A DNA stretch of 64,000 nucleotides from Haliotis asinina (taxonomy: Eukaryota; Mollusca; Gastropoda; Lepetellida; Haliotidae). Both the position numbers and the translations under genes were made by a program. Every line of letters begins with the position of its first letter. Within the stretch, counting starts at the first letter, position 1. The stretch is taken from positions 56,088,753 through 56,152,752 of the forward strand of contig NC_090281.1 of assembly GCF_037392515.1 (NCBI RefSeq). Reading direction: 5' to 3'. The notes beneath the pieces are model-generated. The model worked only from the letters and a program-made list of their open reading frames with translations. It was not told the DNA's origin and did no database searches. Below, one piece after another: positions 28,601 to 35,283 of this stretch.

Positions 28601-31600
28601 GGAACCGATGACACGTGACAACCAATTCAGTGAGCCTGACCACCCGATCCCGTTAGTTGCTCCTTACGACAAGCATAGTCACCTTCTACGGCAAGCATGG
28701 GTTGCTGAAGGCCTACTCTACCCCAGGACCTTTCTCCATCTGATAATGTGTGGCTCTTACCTAATGTGACCATGTGTAGATCTGAACTCCTTCATGTGAC
28801 CATGTGTGGGTCTGGACTGCTTAATGTGACCATGTGTATATCTGAACTACTTAATGTGACCATGTGTAGATCTGAACTACTTAAAGTGATCATGTGTAGA
28901 CATGAACCACTTAATGTCACCATGTGTAGGTCTGAACTCCTCCATGCGACCATGTGCAGGTCTGAACTGCTTAATATGACCATGTGTAGATCTGAACTAC
29001 TTAATGTGACCATATGTAGGTCTGAACTACTTAATGTCACCATGTGTTGGTCCGAAATGCCTAATGTGGCCATGTGTATGTCTGAACTACTTGATGTGAC
29101 CATGAGTAGGTCTCAACTATCTAATGGGACCATGTGCAGGTCTGAACTCCTCCATGTGACCATCTGTATGTCTGAACCACTTAATGTGACAATGACAGAC
29201 AGACAAGTTTGTGCAGTAAAAAGCCATAGGCCCATCATACAGTCATCTGCACATTGTATTGACATTTTCAGTGCACATGCTATTTAAAAGGAACATCTCT
29301 AATGCGTTGAAGTACATAATACAGAAAATTACTAACACCGTTTATAATACAGTCTAATGTGATCATGTGTAGATCTCAACTCCTCCATGTGATATGTGTA
29401 GGTCTGAACTGTCTAATGTGAGCATGTGTAGATCTCAACTCCTCCATGTGATATGTGTAGGTCTGAACTGTCTAATGTGATCATGTGTAGATCTCAACTC
29501 CTCCATGTGATATGTGTAGGTCTGAACTGTCTAATGTGAGCATGTGTAGATCTCAACTCCTCCATGTGATATGTGTAGGTCTGAACTGTCTAATGTGAGC
29601 ATGTGTAGATCTCAACTCCTCCATGTGATATGTGTAGGTCTGAACTGTCTAATGTGATCATGTGTAGATCTCAACTCCTCAATGTGATCATGTGTAGATC
29701 TCAACTCCTCCATGTGATATGTGTAGGTCTGAACTGTCTAATGTGATCATGTGTAGATCTCAACTCCTCCATGTGATATGTGTAGGTCTGAACTGTCTAA
29801 TGTGAGCATGTGTAGATCTGAACTGTCTATCGTGATCATGAGTAGGTCTGAACTCCATATGACTGTAGATCTGAACTACTTAATGTGACCATGTGTTGGG
29901 CTGAACTGCATGTGATAATGTGTAAGTCTGAACTGTTTCATCTGATCATGTGTAAGTCTGAACTCTTCCAGCTGCTAAATGTGACCATATATATGTATAT
30001 TTCTGAGCAAATGGATGCAACTCCCACAGAACTTGTCAGTAAGCGAGCCTACCTGAATAAGGCCCCTCTTAAAGTTGTCCACACTTCTTTCATTCTCCCA
30101 GGCCTTGAAGTACTGCACACTGCTGATCACAGACAGCACAATCTTGGGTGTACGGCGCCGCCAACCACCAGCGATGTAGCTTGCAACATCATCAACTGTG
30201 CTGTCTCGAGGTATACATACATAATAACGATCCTGAAAGTAAAAAAATGTTTCTACCTGACTCACAAGACTGAAGATACACTTCAACTCCAATTGCACTA
30301 TTTTTTGGAAGAGAAGAACTTCTGAGGAAATAGTTACACAGACACAACATGAACTGCTGAAAGTCACTTGAGTCAAGATAAGCAACTTCCTGAGATAGGT
30401 CCACTTGTTCAATAACTGTCTGAAATAAGGTCACTTGTACATCAACCTCATCCTGTAACGGAGTCACAGGTATGAATGATTTCCTGAAATAGGGTCATGT
30501 GCACATCTGAATTCATGAAATTTTGTCACTTGCACCATACCATCCTGAAATAAGGTCATTTGTTTGTTAACCTTCTGAGATTGGGTCACAGGTACGAATG
30601 ACCTCCTGAGATAAGGTCAAGTGTACAAGTGAATTCAGGACAATACCGTCCTGAAATGAGATCATTTCTGAGATTGGGTCACAGGTACGAATGACCTCCT
30701 GAGATAAGGTCAAGTGTACAAGTGAATTCAGGACAATACCGTCCTGAAATGAGATCATTTCTGAGATTGGGTCACAGGTACGAATGACCTCCTGAGATAA
30801 GGTCAAGTGTACAAGTGAATTCAGGACAATACCGTCCTGAAATGAGATCATTTCTGAGATTGGGTCACAGGTACGAATGACCTCCTGAGATAAGGTCAAG
30901 TGTACAAGTGAATTCAGGACAATACCGTCCTGAAATGAGATCATTTCTGAGATTGGGTTGCAGGTATAATTGATTATGTCAAATCTCTACAATATAACAT
31001 TACAAATGTAGTTAAATTATTTTTAACTACATGCAACAATATTAAGTGCAAGTTTAATGTTTCATAGAATTACAAAGTTTATTTGCAGAAAGATTAAAAT
31101 TAACAGATTACATGTACATAACAACGCAACAAGTTCAGGAAAGATCAGGAAAAGCTAAAAATCAAATTGGCATGTACTACTGGAACAGCCTTACTGTCAT
31201 TAATGAATCACATGACAATCTCAACATCACTACTACATCATGTGACAAACTTAACATCACTACTGCATCACATGACAACCTTACTGTCGTGAAGGTATCA
31301 TGTGATAACCTTAGTCGCTACTGCATCATGCGATAACCTCACAGTCACTATTGCATCATGCAAGAAACTTACTGTCTCCACTGAATTATGTGACAACCTT
31401 ACTGTCGCTGCTGCATCATGTGACAACCTTACTGTCGCTACTGCATCATGCGACAACCTTACTGTCATCACTCCAACATTTTACAACCTTACTGTCACTA
31501 CAGCATCATGTGACAACCTTATTGTTACTACAGCATCATGTGACAACCGTATTGTCACTACAGCATCATGTGACAACCTTACTGTCACTACAGCATCATG

Positions 31601-34600
31601 TGACAACCTTACTGTCACTACAGCATCATGTGACAACCTTACTGTCACTACAGCATCATGTGACAACCGTATTGTCACTACAGCATCATGTGACAACTTT
31701 ATTGTCACTACAGCATCATGTGACAACTTAACTGTCACTACAGCATCATGTGACAACCTTATTGTCACTACAGCATCATGTGACAACCTTATTGTCACTA
31801 CAGCATCATGTGACAACCTTACTGTCGCTACAGCATCATGTGACAACCTTACTGTCGCTACAGCATCATGTGACAACCTTACTGTCGCTACTGCATCATG
31901 TGACAACCTTACTGTCGCTACAGCATCATGTGACAACCTTACTGTCGCTACAGCATCATGTGACAACCTTACTGTCACTACAGCATCATGTGACAACCTT
32001 ACTGTCCCTTCTGCATCATGTGACAACCTTACTGTCACTACAGCATCATGTGACAACCTTACTGTCACTACAGCATCATGTGACAACCTTATTGTCACTA
32101 CAGCATCATGTGACAACCTTACTGTCACTACAGCATCATGTGACAACTTTACTGTCACTACAGCATCATGCGACAACCTTACTGTCACTACAGCATCATG
32201 TGACAACTTTACTGTCACTACAGCATCATGTGACAACCTTACTGTCACTACAGCATCATGTGACAACCTTATTGTCACTACAGCATCATGTGACAACTTT
32301 ACTGTCACTACAGCATCATGCGACAACCTTACTGTCATTACAGCATCATGTGATAACTTTATTGTCACTACAGCATCATGTGACAACCTTATTGTCACTA
32401 CAGCATCATGTGACAACCTTACTGTCACTACAGCATCATGTGACAACCTTACTGTCGCTACAGCATCATGTGACAACCTTACTGTCACTACTGCATCATG
32501 TGACAACCTTACTGTCACTACAGCATCATGTGACAACCTTACTGTCACTACTGCATCATGTGACAACCTTATTGTCACTACAGCATCATGTGACAACTTT
32601 ACTGTCACTACAGCATCATGTGACAACCTTACTGTCACTACAGCATCATGTGACAACCTTATTGTTACTACAGCATCATGTGACAACCTTATTGTTACTC
32701 CAGCATCATGTGACAACCTTACTGTCACTACAGCATCATGTGACAACCTTACTGTCGCTGCTGCATCATGTGACAACTTTATTGTCACTATAGCATCATG
32801 TGACAACTTTACTGTCACTACAGCATCATGTGACAACCTTACTCTCACTACTGCATCATGAGACAACCTTACTGTCGCTACAGCATCATGTGGCAACCTT
32901 ACTGTCACTACTGCATCATGTGACAACCTTACTGTCACTACTGCATCATGCGACAACCTTACTGTCGCTACAGCATCATGTGACAACCTTACTCTCACTA
33001 CTGCATCATGAGACAACCGTACTGTCGCTACAGCATAATGCGACAACCTTACTGTCACTACTGCATCATGCGACAACCTTACTCTCACTACTGCATCATG
33101 CGACCTTACTGTCACTACTGCATCATGCGACAACCTTACTCTCACTACTGCATCATGCGACAACCTTACTCTCACTACTGCATCATGTGACAACCTTACT
33201 GTCACTACTGCATTATGTGACAACTTTACTCTCACTACTGCATCATGTGACAACCTTACTCTCACTACAGCATCATGTGACAACTTTACTGTTGCTACTA
33301 TATATACTGACCATCTGGTTGAAGACAGAGTCTCCATCCTGCACAAAGTGTATGATTCCCCCAGGAAAGTTTGGAATGTAGACCATGTCCGAAGACTCTC
33401 GACTGAAAGCAGAGGCATTGCTGGTGACAGTTGCATACATAGGATTCAAGCCATGATAAAATGTATCATTATGATCCTTGGTGTCCAAACTTGTCCATCC
33501 AACTCTTGACACTGGTGGATAATTTGTCTCTCCATCTTCCTTCACAGCTGATAAAGATTCACTTGTAGTTTTGTCACGACCTCGAGATGACCTTGAATCA
33601 GAGATACTTTTCCTATGTTCCTCATCTGAGACATGTGAAAGTTCTGCTCGTTTGCCGCTGGACAGTTGCACCAGCAGCGACTGATGACCATCTGCTGGGG
33701 GAGTTGGTGCATCACTCACAGCTTCTCTGGAAGACGTTGGTGACACACCGGGAACGAGTGGCCTGCCAATGTTAGGTGTCAGTTTGGAGTGTCCTCCAAG
33801 TCTGTAGGAGCCACTGGAACCAACAGAGCCACTCCTTAAGCTGAGCTGAGGAGATTGATGGATGGAGGTGGGGCGGGAGTAGAGATCAGAGTCATCCCCT
33901 CGAGGAGAACCACTCACTGCAACAGGTACAGGACTGAAGTATAATCCAGGTTAACGCTACACTATGACAAAAGTAACTATGACAGAAACAGTGCAAGAAC
34001 CAGGATGTTCCTAAATCAGTGAAACACATCAAGTTCATATCTGCCAATGCAGCAAAAAGCTAGAACATTTCATTTTCTTGGTTTGGGGATGTTTAGAATG
34101 GTTCAGAAAGAGTGAGTTTAGTTTTACGCTACTTTTACAGTTTTAGCAATAATATTCCAGCAATATGGTAATGATGGCAGGTACACAAGTAGTCTGTCAT
34201 GCAGACCCTGAAGTAAATATATCTGAGAAAACCCATGCAAATCTTCTAAATGTTTTAAGTCCACAGCTTCAGGAATGACAAAGGTCTAAGGGCTCCTTTT
34301 CAGTGTATTTTATTTTACTACTTTCTTCTGTAATATATGTTCATTTCAGAGACAAGATGTTAGTCAAGTAAACCAGAAATGGACTTCACACATTGGGAAA
34401 GGTTAAAAATGAATGAAAACGCTAACATTTTACAAAGAATACACAATTCTTCAACACATTTGTTTGAGAAGACAGTTTCAAATTATGAAAGGAACAACTT
34501 ATTAAATCATTTAAATGTGCAGAGGGCTAAAAATGTTAAATCTTTGGAATCCGCACATGCCAAGTAAAAGAAATGTCTACAAAATTGATAACCATGTAAT

Positions 34601-35217
34601 CTATAGCTGTGGAATATATCACTTCCAACTAAACCTCTCAGTCACAGTGAAAATCTAAATTTATCATACTCATAGTTTTTTTTCCAGAACTGTTTGTACA
34701 TGTCCATATTGACATTGAATACATTTACAAAATAATCACTCATTTCTTGGAAACATACCTAATCTTCACAAGTTCATGTGTGACGTCACTTACCTGGAGT
34801 TATGCGGTCACTGTGCTGGGGCATCTGGGAAACGGCCGTCTGTCTGGAACTGGGAGATACTGGAGCAAACCCGCCCAAAGAACCAAGTTGGTGCGGTGAA
34901 AAAGATAACTGAGACAGCTCTGAAGTTGGTCGAGATGCAGGTGACATGCGGCCACAAACATCATCCTTGCCAGACGACATGCTTGTAAGACCTTCAGAAG
35001 CTTCACTAGTACTACTGAACTGAGACAACTGCCTCAGTGGGTTAGACCCAAACACAGAGTCATCCCTGACTTGGCCAAGAAAAAATCCAACCTCGGGATC
35101 CATGGAACCTGAGGAAGGTGCAGGTGCTTGTGAGGAGACATCTTGTCCAACAGGCAAAACAGCAGGGATGGAGCCTGATCCAGCCTTGTCTGGGGTGTCT
35201 CCCCCCTTGTTACTCAT
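1544..35217 (-). CDS. TRPM2-like: TRPM2-like cation channel, 3' end outside window
   Basis: Melastatin-family channel gene. Coding exons in transcript order: 34794-35217, 33312-33916, 30053-30232, 28166-28390, 27647-27857, 26923-27133, 25829-25976, 24289-24382, 23265-23395, 21830-22025, 20601-20794, 20051-20232, 19017-19269, 18410-18575, 17851-17930, 17373-17501, 16869-17012, 14227-14460, 13623-13797, 13341-13394, 12231-12254, 5039-5153, 4521-4734, 3754-3893, 2912-3051, 1544-1665. Every junction is GT-AG and in phase, giving 4,791 nt or 1,597 codons. Order: Ser-rich N-terminus (1-343), SLOG/MHR1-2 (about 344-670), MHR3-4 (about 670-1018), membrane domain (about 1019-1392), TRP helix (EIWKYQRY), coiled coil, and the start of a NUDT9-like domain. 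TRPM2 relatives are Ca2+-permeable channels gated by ADP-ribose and Ca2+. The start ATG has an in-frame TGA upstream. The left edge of exon 18410-18575 is least certain. Ligand and ion selectivity here are not established. Confidence 0.9.
1856..1966. mobile_element. short inverted-repeat element (MITE-like)
   Basis: About 111 bp bounded by perfect 21-bp inverted repeats beginning TGTTTTGAAAGGGTGTATGG. The ends are mirror copies around an AT-rich centre, so the transcript would fold into a hairpin. There is no coding capacity. It lies in an intron of the TRPM2-like gene. No target duplication is obvious. Confidence 0.6.
2470..2911. repeat. degenerate array of an exon-donor junction
   Basis: About 15 imperfect copies of a 25-35 bp unit with the core AGGTTCTGTATCACACATAC. 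On the minus strand the core reads as the last bases of the neighbouring exon (ACAGAACCTG) followed by its donor (GTATGTG). The array begins at that exon's donor and decays to the left. It appears to have grown by duplication of the splice junction. Confidence 0.75.
2912..3051 (-). CDS. TRPM2-like: TRPM2-like exon: C-terminal coiled coil
   Basis: Residues about 1510-1556. The heptad-rich segment includes SLSRLIDDMQLQKDNQRRM and VEKSVTVCRLLLEEMKHM, the tetramerising coiled coil of TRPM channels. The acceptor is TTCTTCAG; the donor GTATGTG gives phase 1, fitting the NUDT9 exon downstream. Reading through the donor would reach a stop at 2,880, a possible short isoform. Confidence 0.85.
3754..3893 (-). 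CDS. TRPM2-like: TRPM2-like exon: post-TRP connector
   Basis: Residues about 1464-1509, containing VDFNYWKSCLQTFNKNEE. This charged connector links the TRP helix to the coiled coil in TRPM proteins. Acceptor CCTCTAG and donor GTGAGTGG flank it, phase 0 in and 2 out. Confidence 0.85.
4068..4122. repeat. (TGAC)n microsatellite
   Basis: About a dozen TGAC units with one interrupting GA, in an intron of the TRPM2-like gene just before SINE-like fragments. Confidence 0.9.
4134..4470 (+). repeat. two fragments of the abalone-type SINE
   Basis: Two successive partial copies (about 4,134-4,275 and 4,330-4,470) each carry ATGAGCATCGATCTGCACA-like sequence, TGTCAACCAAGTCAGCAAGC and a tail near AAGCATGGGTTGCTG. 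They are diverged from each other, so they look like two insertions or an old duplication. Confidence 0.7.
4521..4734 (-). CDS. TRPM2-like: TRPM2-like exon: TRP helix
   Basis: Residues about 1392-1463. It reads ISNEAEEIWKYQRYTIIVDF then LRLPPPLTLISYM, the TRP domain that follows S6 in TRPM channels. The carried codon joins S6 as AMFSDTNARI. The donor is GTAACG. A Cys-rich patch (RCRACCKCIKK) sits near the exon end. Confidence 0.9.
5039..5153 (-). CDS. TRPM2-like: TRPM2-like exon: outer loop and S6
   Basis: Residues about 1354-1391. NRCPYSSLGGYAIVI leads into S6 (YLLITKLVLITLLYAMF). The acceptor GTGTTGCAG was chosen over a nearer CTTACAG because only it keeps phase and restores a second loop cysteine followed by Pro, as in TRPM2. 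S6 has Lys and Thr where TRPM proteins usually have Asn (LTN, LNLL). Confidence 0.85.
5154..5835. repeat. array of the S6-exon acceptor junction
   Basis: About 22 copies of a 28-30 bp unit, for example GTCATTAGCTGCAACACAAA plus CATCACCT. On the minus strand each unit holds GTGTTGCAG followed by CTAATGAC, which is the acceptor and first bases of the adjacent S6 exon. The array starts directly at that acceptor, so the spliceosome faces many near-identical acceptor copies upstream of the real one. Confidence 0.85.
6011..6211 (+). repeat. DIRS left inverted terminal repeat
   Basis: Begins GTCCTCCTTGGGGTAC and ends CCTCACTTTTCAT; it is the reverse complement of 11,882-12,082 over its whole length by eye. 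It contains a GC-rich palindromic block around GGGCCCCCACCCGGGCCCC. Confidence 0.9.
6251..6348. repeat. DIRS internal complementary region
   Basis: Inverted arms GTACCCCAAGGAGGAC (6,251-6,266) and GTCCTCCTTGGGGTAC (6,322-6,337) flank a 55-bp core. Read as reverse complement, the core is the 17-bp right outer end (TTCTTCTGAAAAAGAAT) followed by the 38-bp left outer end starting TATACAAACCTG. It is the template that restores both termini during circular replication in DIRS elements. The sum of lengths is exact (38 + 17 = 55), which fixes the element boundaries. Confidence 0.9.
6832..7850 (-). pseudogene. DIRS tyrosine recombinase, frameshifted
   Basis: The N-terminal part (about 7,458-7,850) includes RWACYARWCVNRGI and SGLAASTIRGYSTAIS, a SAM-like core-binding region. 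The catalytic part (6,832-7,437) shows TSGRRVGDIHA (first Arg), AHSVRAVA (His-x-x-Arg) and PSTFIRHYQLD (Tyr nucleophile). The two halves are in different frames, broken near 7,440-7,470, so a functional protein is unlikely from this copy. The enzyme would integrate the circular DNA form. Confidence 0.85.
7850..8860 (-). pseudogene. DIRS RNase H region
   Basis: This part of a 626-codon open frame carries RNase H-like landmarks: SIQTDASLTGWGGVL (first Asp), INVLELRAV (Glu), RLEMDNQMAMTYI (second Asp) and VDNVRADALSR (final Asp). It follows RT in a different frame, with an apparent one-base loss near 8,862. Beyond about 9,000 the same frame is only a shadow of the RT. Confidence 0.8.
8830..9645 (-). 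pseudogene. DIRS reverse transcriptase, frameshifted end
   Basis: RT motifs appear in order: YFLVTKKDGGFRPILNLKRL, TSIDLKDAYLRF (first catalytic Asp), YQFRVLPFGIATAPRVFTKL and YLDDWLI (catalytic Asp pair). The frame then ends in LIFLAHSS where the partner frame continues DLLGAQF, consistent with a single-base deletion. DIRS RTs are related to those of LTR retrotransposons. Confidence 0.88.
9858..11188 (-). pseudogene. DIRS gag, main part, frameshifted
   Basis: Two overlapping frames (10,472-11,188 and 9,858-10,589) make a gag-like protein rich in Ser, Pro and Ala first, then a helical region with SRFDLPELDRRYLMGDL and QLTEVQSHLARDSIRSS. The frame changes near 10,580-10,620. There is no enzyme motif. 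The product would package element RNA. A basic, Arg-rich stretch lies between it and RT (9,491-9,841). Confidence 0.7.
11289..11543 (-). pseudogene. DIRS gag N-terminal zinc-binding module
   Basis: Cys/His spacing GCATCNAKLPPRDKH, LCLRCLAEEAHDE and GCTVCQDF resembles the start of DIRS gag proteins. It is separated from the main gag frame by a run of C and a frame change at 11,190-11,290, so this copy is broken. Confidence 0.65.
11882..12082 (-). repeat. DIRS right inverted terminal repeat
   Basis: Reverse complement of the left repeat; it ends CCCCAAGGAGGAC. Just inside it is a triple CCTAATACCG-like repeat (11,861-11,885). The element ends 17 bp further right at 12,099. Confidence 0.9.
12231..12254 (-). 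CDS. TRPM2-like: TRPM2-like 24-nt microexon
   Basis: Acceptor TTTCAATTTCAG and donor GTAAGTAC enclose 24 nt that add VSSSTSGS to the outer pore loop between two cysteines. It is phase 1 on both sides, so it can be skipped without loss of frame. It lies only about 130 bp from the retrotransposon edge. Confidence 0.65.
12840..13195. mobile_element. pair of hairpin (mariner-like) elements
   Basis: Two adjacent inverted-repeat units, about 12,840-13,015 and 13,025-13,195. Arms read GAAACAAATAAGGGGACAC and its mirror in the first, with related sequence (AAACACATAAGCAAATACAT) in the second. Layout suggests non-autonomous Tc1/mariner-type MITEs; there is no transposase. Confidence 0.55.
13341..13394 (-). 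CDS. TRPM2-like: TRPM2-like exon: outer pore loop
   Basis: 54 nt giving GDEDCSYMYRNKTIEHCS, which has two cysteines and an N-glycosylation-type NKT. Acceptor CTGTTACAG and donor GTAAGTC; phase 1 in and out. It follows the filter and precedes the microexon. Confidence 0.8.
13623..13797 (-). CDS. TRPM2-like: TRPM2-like exon: S5, pore helix and filter
   Basis: Residues about 1270-1327. S5 reads MRMFLIVMVAGGITIHAVLY, then YPSYPLTQEG, pore helix ARAFFAMF and filter LTKIDDLEG. TRPM filters normally start Phe-Gly-(Gln/Glu/Asn); here Gly is replaced by Leu and a Lys follows, so selectivity may differ. Framing by splice sites and phase is firm. Confidence 0.88.
13925..14180 (+). repeat. abalone-type SINE copy
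   Basis: Near-complete copy: GTGAGTGAGTGAG start, CAATATTCCAGCTATATGG, CAATCCAGTGATCAACAGCA, TGTCAACCAAGTCAGCAAAC and a terminal AAGCATGTTTGCTGAA. It lies in the intron before the S2-S4 exon. Confidence 0.85.
14227..14460 (-). CDS. TRPM2-like: TRPM2-like exon: S2-S4
   Basis: Residues about 1192-1269, all three phases consistent. It reads KYPEVPIFWKTVEIIL, PHFFPYVDYMTTKFIM, LFYYRTLAVFLPMSP and LGPMLISINKM, matching the S2-S4 region of TRPM channels, where LGP-x-(I/L)I closes S4. Confidence 0.9.
14461..16868. other. intron without recognised feature
   Basis: AT-rich intronic DNA of the TRPM2-like gene. No exon-like phase-compatible segment was found. A short ACCTGCTCTTGGCTG match to the DIRS terminal repeat occurs near 16,408 but is too short to call a fragment. 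Confidence 0.6.
16869..17012 (-). CDS. TRPM2-like: TRPM2-like exon: S1 and following segment
   Basis: Residues about 1144-1191: LFYVFFLVLFSVAVLWP, VVFIWTVIIWAELVRA and a KKV end. Hydrophobic pattern and position match S1/S2 of TRPM. The donor GTCAGT is weaker than its neighbours but gives phase 0. Confidence 0.82.
17373..17501 (-). CDS. TRPM2-like: TRPM2-like exon: pre-S1
   Basis: 43 codons, phase 0 both sides. FFLWSAPITKFWINQ is the TRPM pre-S1 signature (AP-x-x-KFW). Acceptor GTTTTCAG; donor GTTGGT. Confidence 0.88.
17851..17930 (-). CDS. TRPM2-like: TRPM2-like exon: acidic linker
   Basis: DDDEEEVEIAEDTMLLRPM, a disordered acidic linker before pre-S1. Donor GTGAGT; phase 1 in, 0 out. Confidence 0.8.
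18410..18575 (-). CDS. TRPM2-like: TRPM2-like exon: first hydrophobic pre-S1 helix
   Basis: FQIYLCVFLVLPMYVWVYF followed by EPDEKGKQKFET corresponds to the hydrophobic segment ending the MHR region in TRPM proteins. The donor GTATCC is clear. The acceptor is not: both 18,560 and 18,575 keep phase and neither has a strong pyrimidine tract. Confidence 0.7.
19017..19269 (-). CDS. TRPM2-like: TRPM2-like exon: MHR4
   Basis: Residues about 934-1018, with EFGKMAVSLLDLCYKDST and NKWFIAHPCCQKWLSRRWYG; the latter aligns with the FFAH...WWG motif of TRPM2. Phase 2 in, 0 out. Confidence 0.88.
20051..20232 (-). CDS. TRPM2-like: TRPM2-like exon: MHR4
   Basis: Residues about 874-933. AVNTLVFWAALTNRPKLAKV then EDPMAMALIISMLMHNLAKR is the alpha-helical MHR repeat found before the membrane domain. 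Acceptor GGCCTTACAG, donor GTAAGTAC. Confidence 0.9.
20601..20794 (-). CDS. TRPM2-like: TRPM2-like exon: MHR3/4
   Basis: Residues about 809-873: LSIYDLLLKDPYAPLDREF, DLNRLIYRCTRLAKLVNPY and DKDVAERR. Phase 1 in, 0 out. Confidence 0.86.
21830..22025 (-). CDS. TRPM2-like: TRPM2-like exon: MHR3
   Basis: Residues about 744-808: EDYVFHQALIRTGREDFVEL then FLNKGFRVHRYLHHKRL, matching the TRPM AL-x-x-(D/G)R-x-DFV motif. The donor GTGACA is chosen over GTAGGT four bases away because only it keeps phase with the next exon. Confidence 0.86.
22095..22270 (-). repeat. abalone-type SINE, reverse, truncated
   Basis: Reverse-oriented partial copy from CAATGCTTGCCACAAGAGG through GTTGATCACTGGATTG. The 3' neighbour (22,265-22,500) is a different repeat. 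Confidence 0.75.
22265..22500 (-). mobile_element. truncated copy of the 35.3-kb inverted-repeat element
   Basis: Matches the reverse complement of about 35,640-35,785 (for example CTGTAATCTGATTGGCTGA and ATCAAATGGTATTAGATTC), then the arm AACACCCGGAAATTGGCCAA shared with 35,391-35,450. The hairpin second arm is missing. Confidence 0.65.
22865..23015 (+). repeat. second SINE-like family, partial
   Basis: Contains GGCTTCACACAGTGTACCCA and ATGTGGGGAATCAAACACAGG, the same family as 49,945-50,120. Confidence 0.6.
23265..23395 (-). CDS. TRPM2-like: TRPM2-like exon: MHR3
   Basis: Residues about 700-743: QTRKLGIRWREQIQRDLQLT then LDWNRPDLANTEIFKKYNW. The WNR-x-D-x-A segment is a TRPM hallmark. Phase 1 in, 0 out. 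Confidence 0.9.
24289..24382 (-). CDS. TRPM2-like: TRPM2-like exon
   Basis: Residues about 669-699: DSLTYLTILDTSSKESDLTH and KYILTALFK. Acceptor TGTTGCAG, donor GTATTG. The acceptor edge is repeated in the adjacent array. Confidence 0.85.
24383..24640. repeat. array of an exon-acceptor junction
   Basis: Four to five decayed copies of a 60-90 bp unit containing GAGACTGTCCTGCAACACAC. On the minus strand this is the acceptor (TGTTGCAG) plus first bases (GACAGTCTC) of the exon at 24,289-24,382, which the array abuts. Confidence 0.8.
25076..25313 (+). repeat. abalone-type SINE copy
   Basis: Well-preserved copy from GTGAGTGAGTTAGTTTTATG to AAGCATGGGTTGC, including ATGAGCATCGATCTGCGCAA. Partial copies lie at about 24,833-24,935 and 25,575-25,735. 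Confidence 0.88.
25829..25976 (-). CDS. TRPM2-like: TRPM2-like exon
   Basis: Residues about 619-668: SDDDHINMYIKPELMKKV, FPKDFKDDDLARIECRDK and ECATMAHQ. Phase 2 in, 0 out. Confidence 0.86.
26160..26766. repeat. 121-bp tandem repeat, five copies
   Basis: Five nearly identical 121-bp units (starts near 26,171, 26,292, 26,413, 26,534 and 26,655). Copy three differs at CCCCATAACG. On the minus strand every unit has an open segment reading CLQYLCDAICLVTG directly before a strong donor-like GTGAGT. Adding it between the flanking exons breaks phase, so I do not include it as an exon. Confidence 0.9.
26923..27133 (-). CDS. TRPM2-like: TRPM2-like exon: SLOG domain
   Basis: Residues about 549-618: TPVIGLLIQGGPPDIDHTL, KKKIPVIVMKGFGLAADLIA. 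The QGGP and KG-x-G-x-AADLI motifs are the nucleotide-binding core of the TRPM SLOG (MHR1/2) fold that binds ADP-ribose in TRPM2. Confidence 0.92.
27647..27857 (-). CDS. TRPM2-like: TRPM2-like exon: SLOG domain
   Basis: Residues about 479-548, containing YNLNPNHTHFILGEEVTS, the TRPM LNPNHTHF motif, then ELINFRYNLELRF. Donor GTAGGT selected for phase over a second GTAGAC. Confidence 0.9.
28166..28390 (-). CDS. TRPM2-like: TRPM2-like exon: SLOG domain
   Basis: 75 codons, phase 0 both sides. MWILTDGLDRGVAQMIGNAV corresponds to the TRPM W-(I/L)-x-(T/D)GG-x-x-G motif; KVTKLTVLGIVNKEHIAY follows. Confidence 0.92.
28505..28740 (+). repeat. abalone-type SINE copy after poly-T
   Basis: Copy containing CAATCCAGTGATCAATAACA, ATGAGCATCGATCTGTGCAA and CGGCAAGCATGGGTTGCTGA, preceded by a run of 18 T. 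It interrupts the start of the next tandem array. Confidence 0.88.
28741..29960. repeat. 30/59-bp minisatellite
   Basis: First part (28,760-29,190): about 14 copies of a 30-bp unit like CCATGTGTAGATCTGAACTA. Second part (29,345-29,810): about eight copies of a 59-bp higher-order unit joining two variants (GATCTCAACTCCTCCATGTG and GGTCTGAACTGTCTAATG). A related start is seen before the SINE at 28,425-28,465. The period makes long spurious ORFs. Confidence 0.9.
30053..30232 (-). CDS. TRPM2-like: TRPM2-like exon: start of MHR1
   Basis: 60 codons, phase 0 both sides: DRYYVCIPRDSTVDDVASYI, RRRTPKIVLSVISSVQYF and NFKRGLIQ. It matches the TRPM N-terminal segment that precedes the SLOG core. Confidence 0.9.
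30300..30960. repeat. acceptor-like array with four 93-bp copies
   Basis: Degenerate units with CCTGAAATAAGGTCACTTG (30,340-30,570) pass into four exact 93-bp copies from 30,575 to 30,946. The minus reading ACCTTATTTCAGGATGGT resembles the acceptor of the exon at 30,053-30,232 (CTTTCAGGATCG), about 100 bp away. Confidence 0.85.
31190..33300. repeat. 30-bp minisatellite, about 70 copies
   Basis: Unit ATCATGTGACAACCTTACTG plus TCACTACAGC, exactly 30 bp, with scattered substitutions and a 4-bp loss near 33,105. Because 30 is divisible by three and the unit lacks stops in several frames, it makes ORFs of 519, 347 and 651 codons that are not genes. It ends about 12 bp from the donor of the exon at 33,312. 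Confidence 0.95.
33312..33916 (-). CDS. TRPM2-like: TRPM2-like exon: long N-terminal region
   Basis: Residues about 142-343. It is rich in Ser and low in hydrophobics (SDSRSSRGRDKTTSESLSAV), then becomes ordered at the end (MVYIPNFPGGIIHFVQDGDS). Human TRPM2 has a much shorter pre-MHR segment, so this is an extension, possibly phosphorylated. Acceptor TGTTGCAG; donor GTCAGT. Confidence 0.8.
34794..35217 (-). CDS. TRPM2-like: TRPM2-like first coding exon
   Basis: Residues 1-141, starting MSNKGGDTPDKAGSGSIPAV. The ATG at 35,217 follows an in-frame TGA and a good acceptor (TTTGTTACAG, exon edge about 35,237), so a non-coding first exon lies upstream. Composition is Ser/Pro-rich. Donor GTAAGTGA; the carried G joins the next exon. 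Confidence 0.82.
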
Positions 35218-35283
35218 GGCTGATGTCACAAATCAATCTGTAACAAAAGTGCACAAGCTTTAGATGTTGAGAACATTTCTATT

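Noticed and set aside
28748..29287. 179-codon plus ORF and 103-codon minus ORF
   Set aside because: Same cause: 30-bp minisatellite, no splice context or family similarity.
28741..33300. CRISPR array
   Set aside because: Units are contiguous without unique spacers, and the genome is animal.
31302..33436. ORFs of 519 (plus), 347 (plus) and 651 (minus) codons
   Set aside because: They are readings of a 30-bp tandem repeat with no stop in several frames; the minus ORF is out of frame with the real exon at 33,312.
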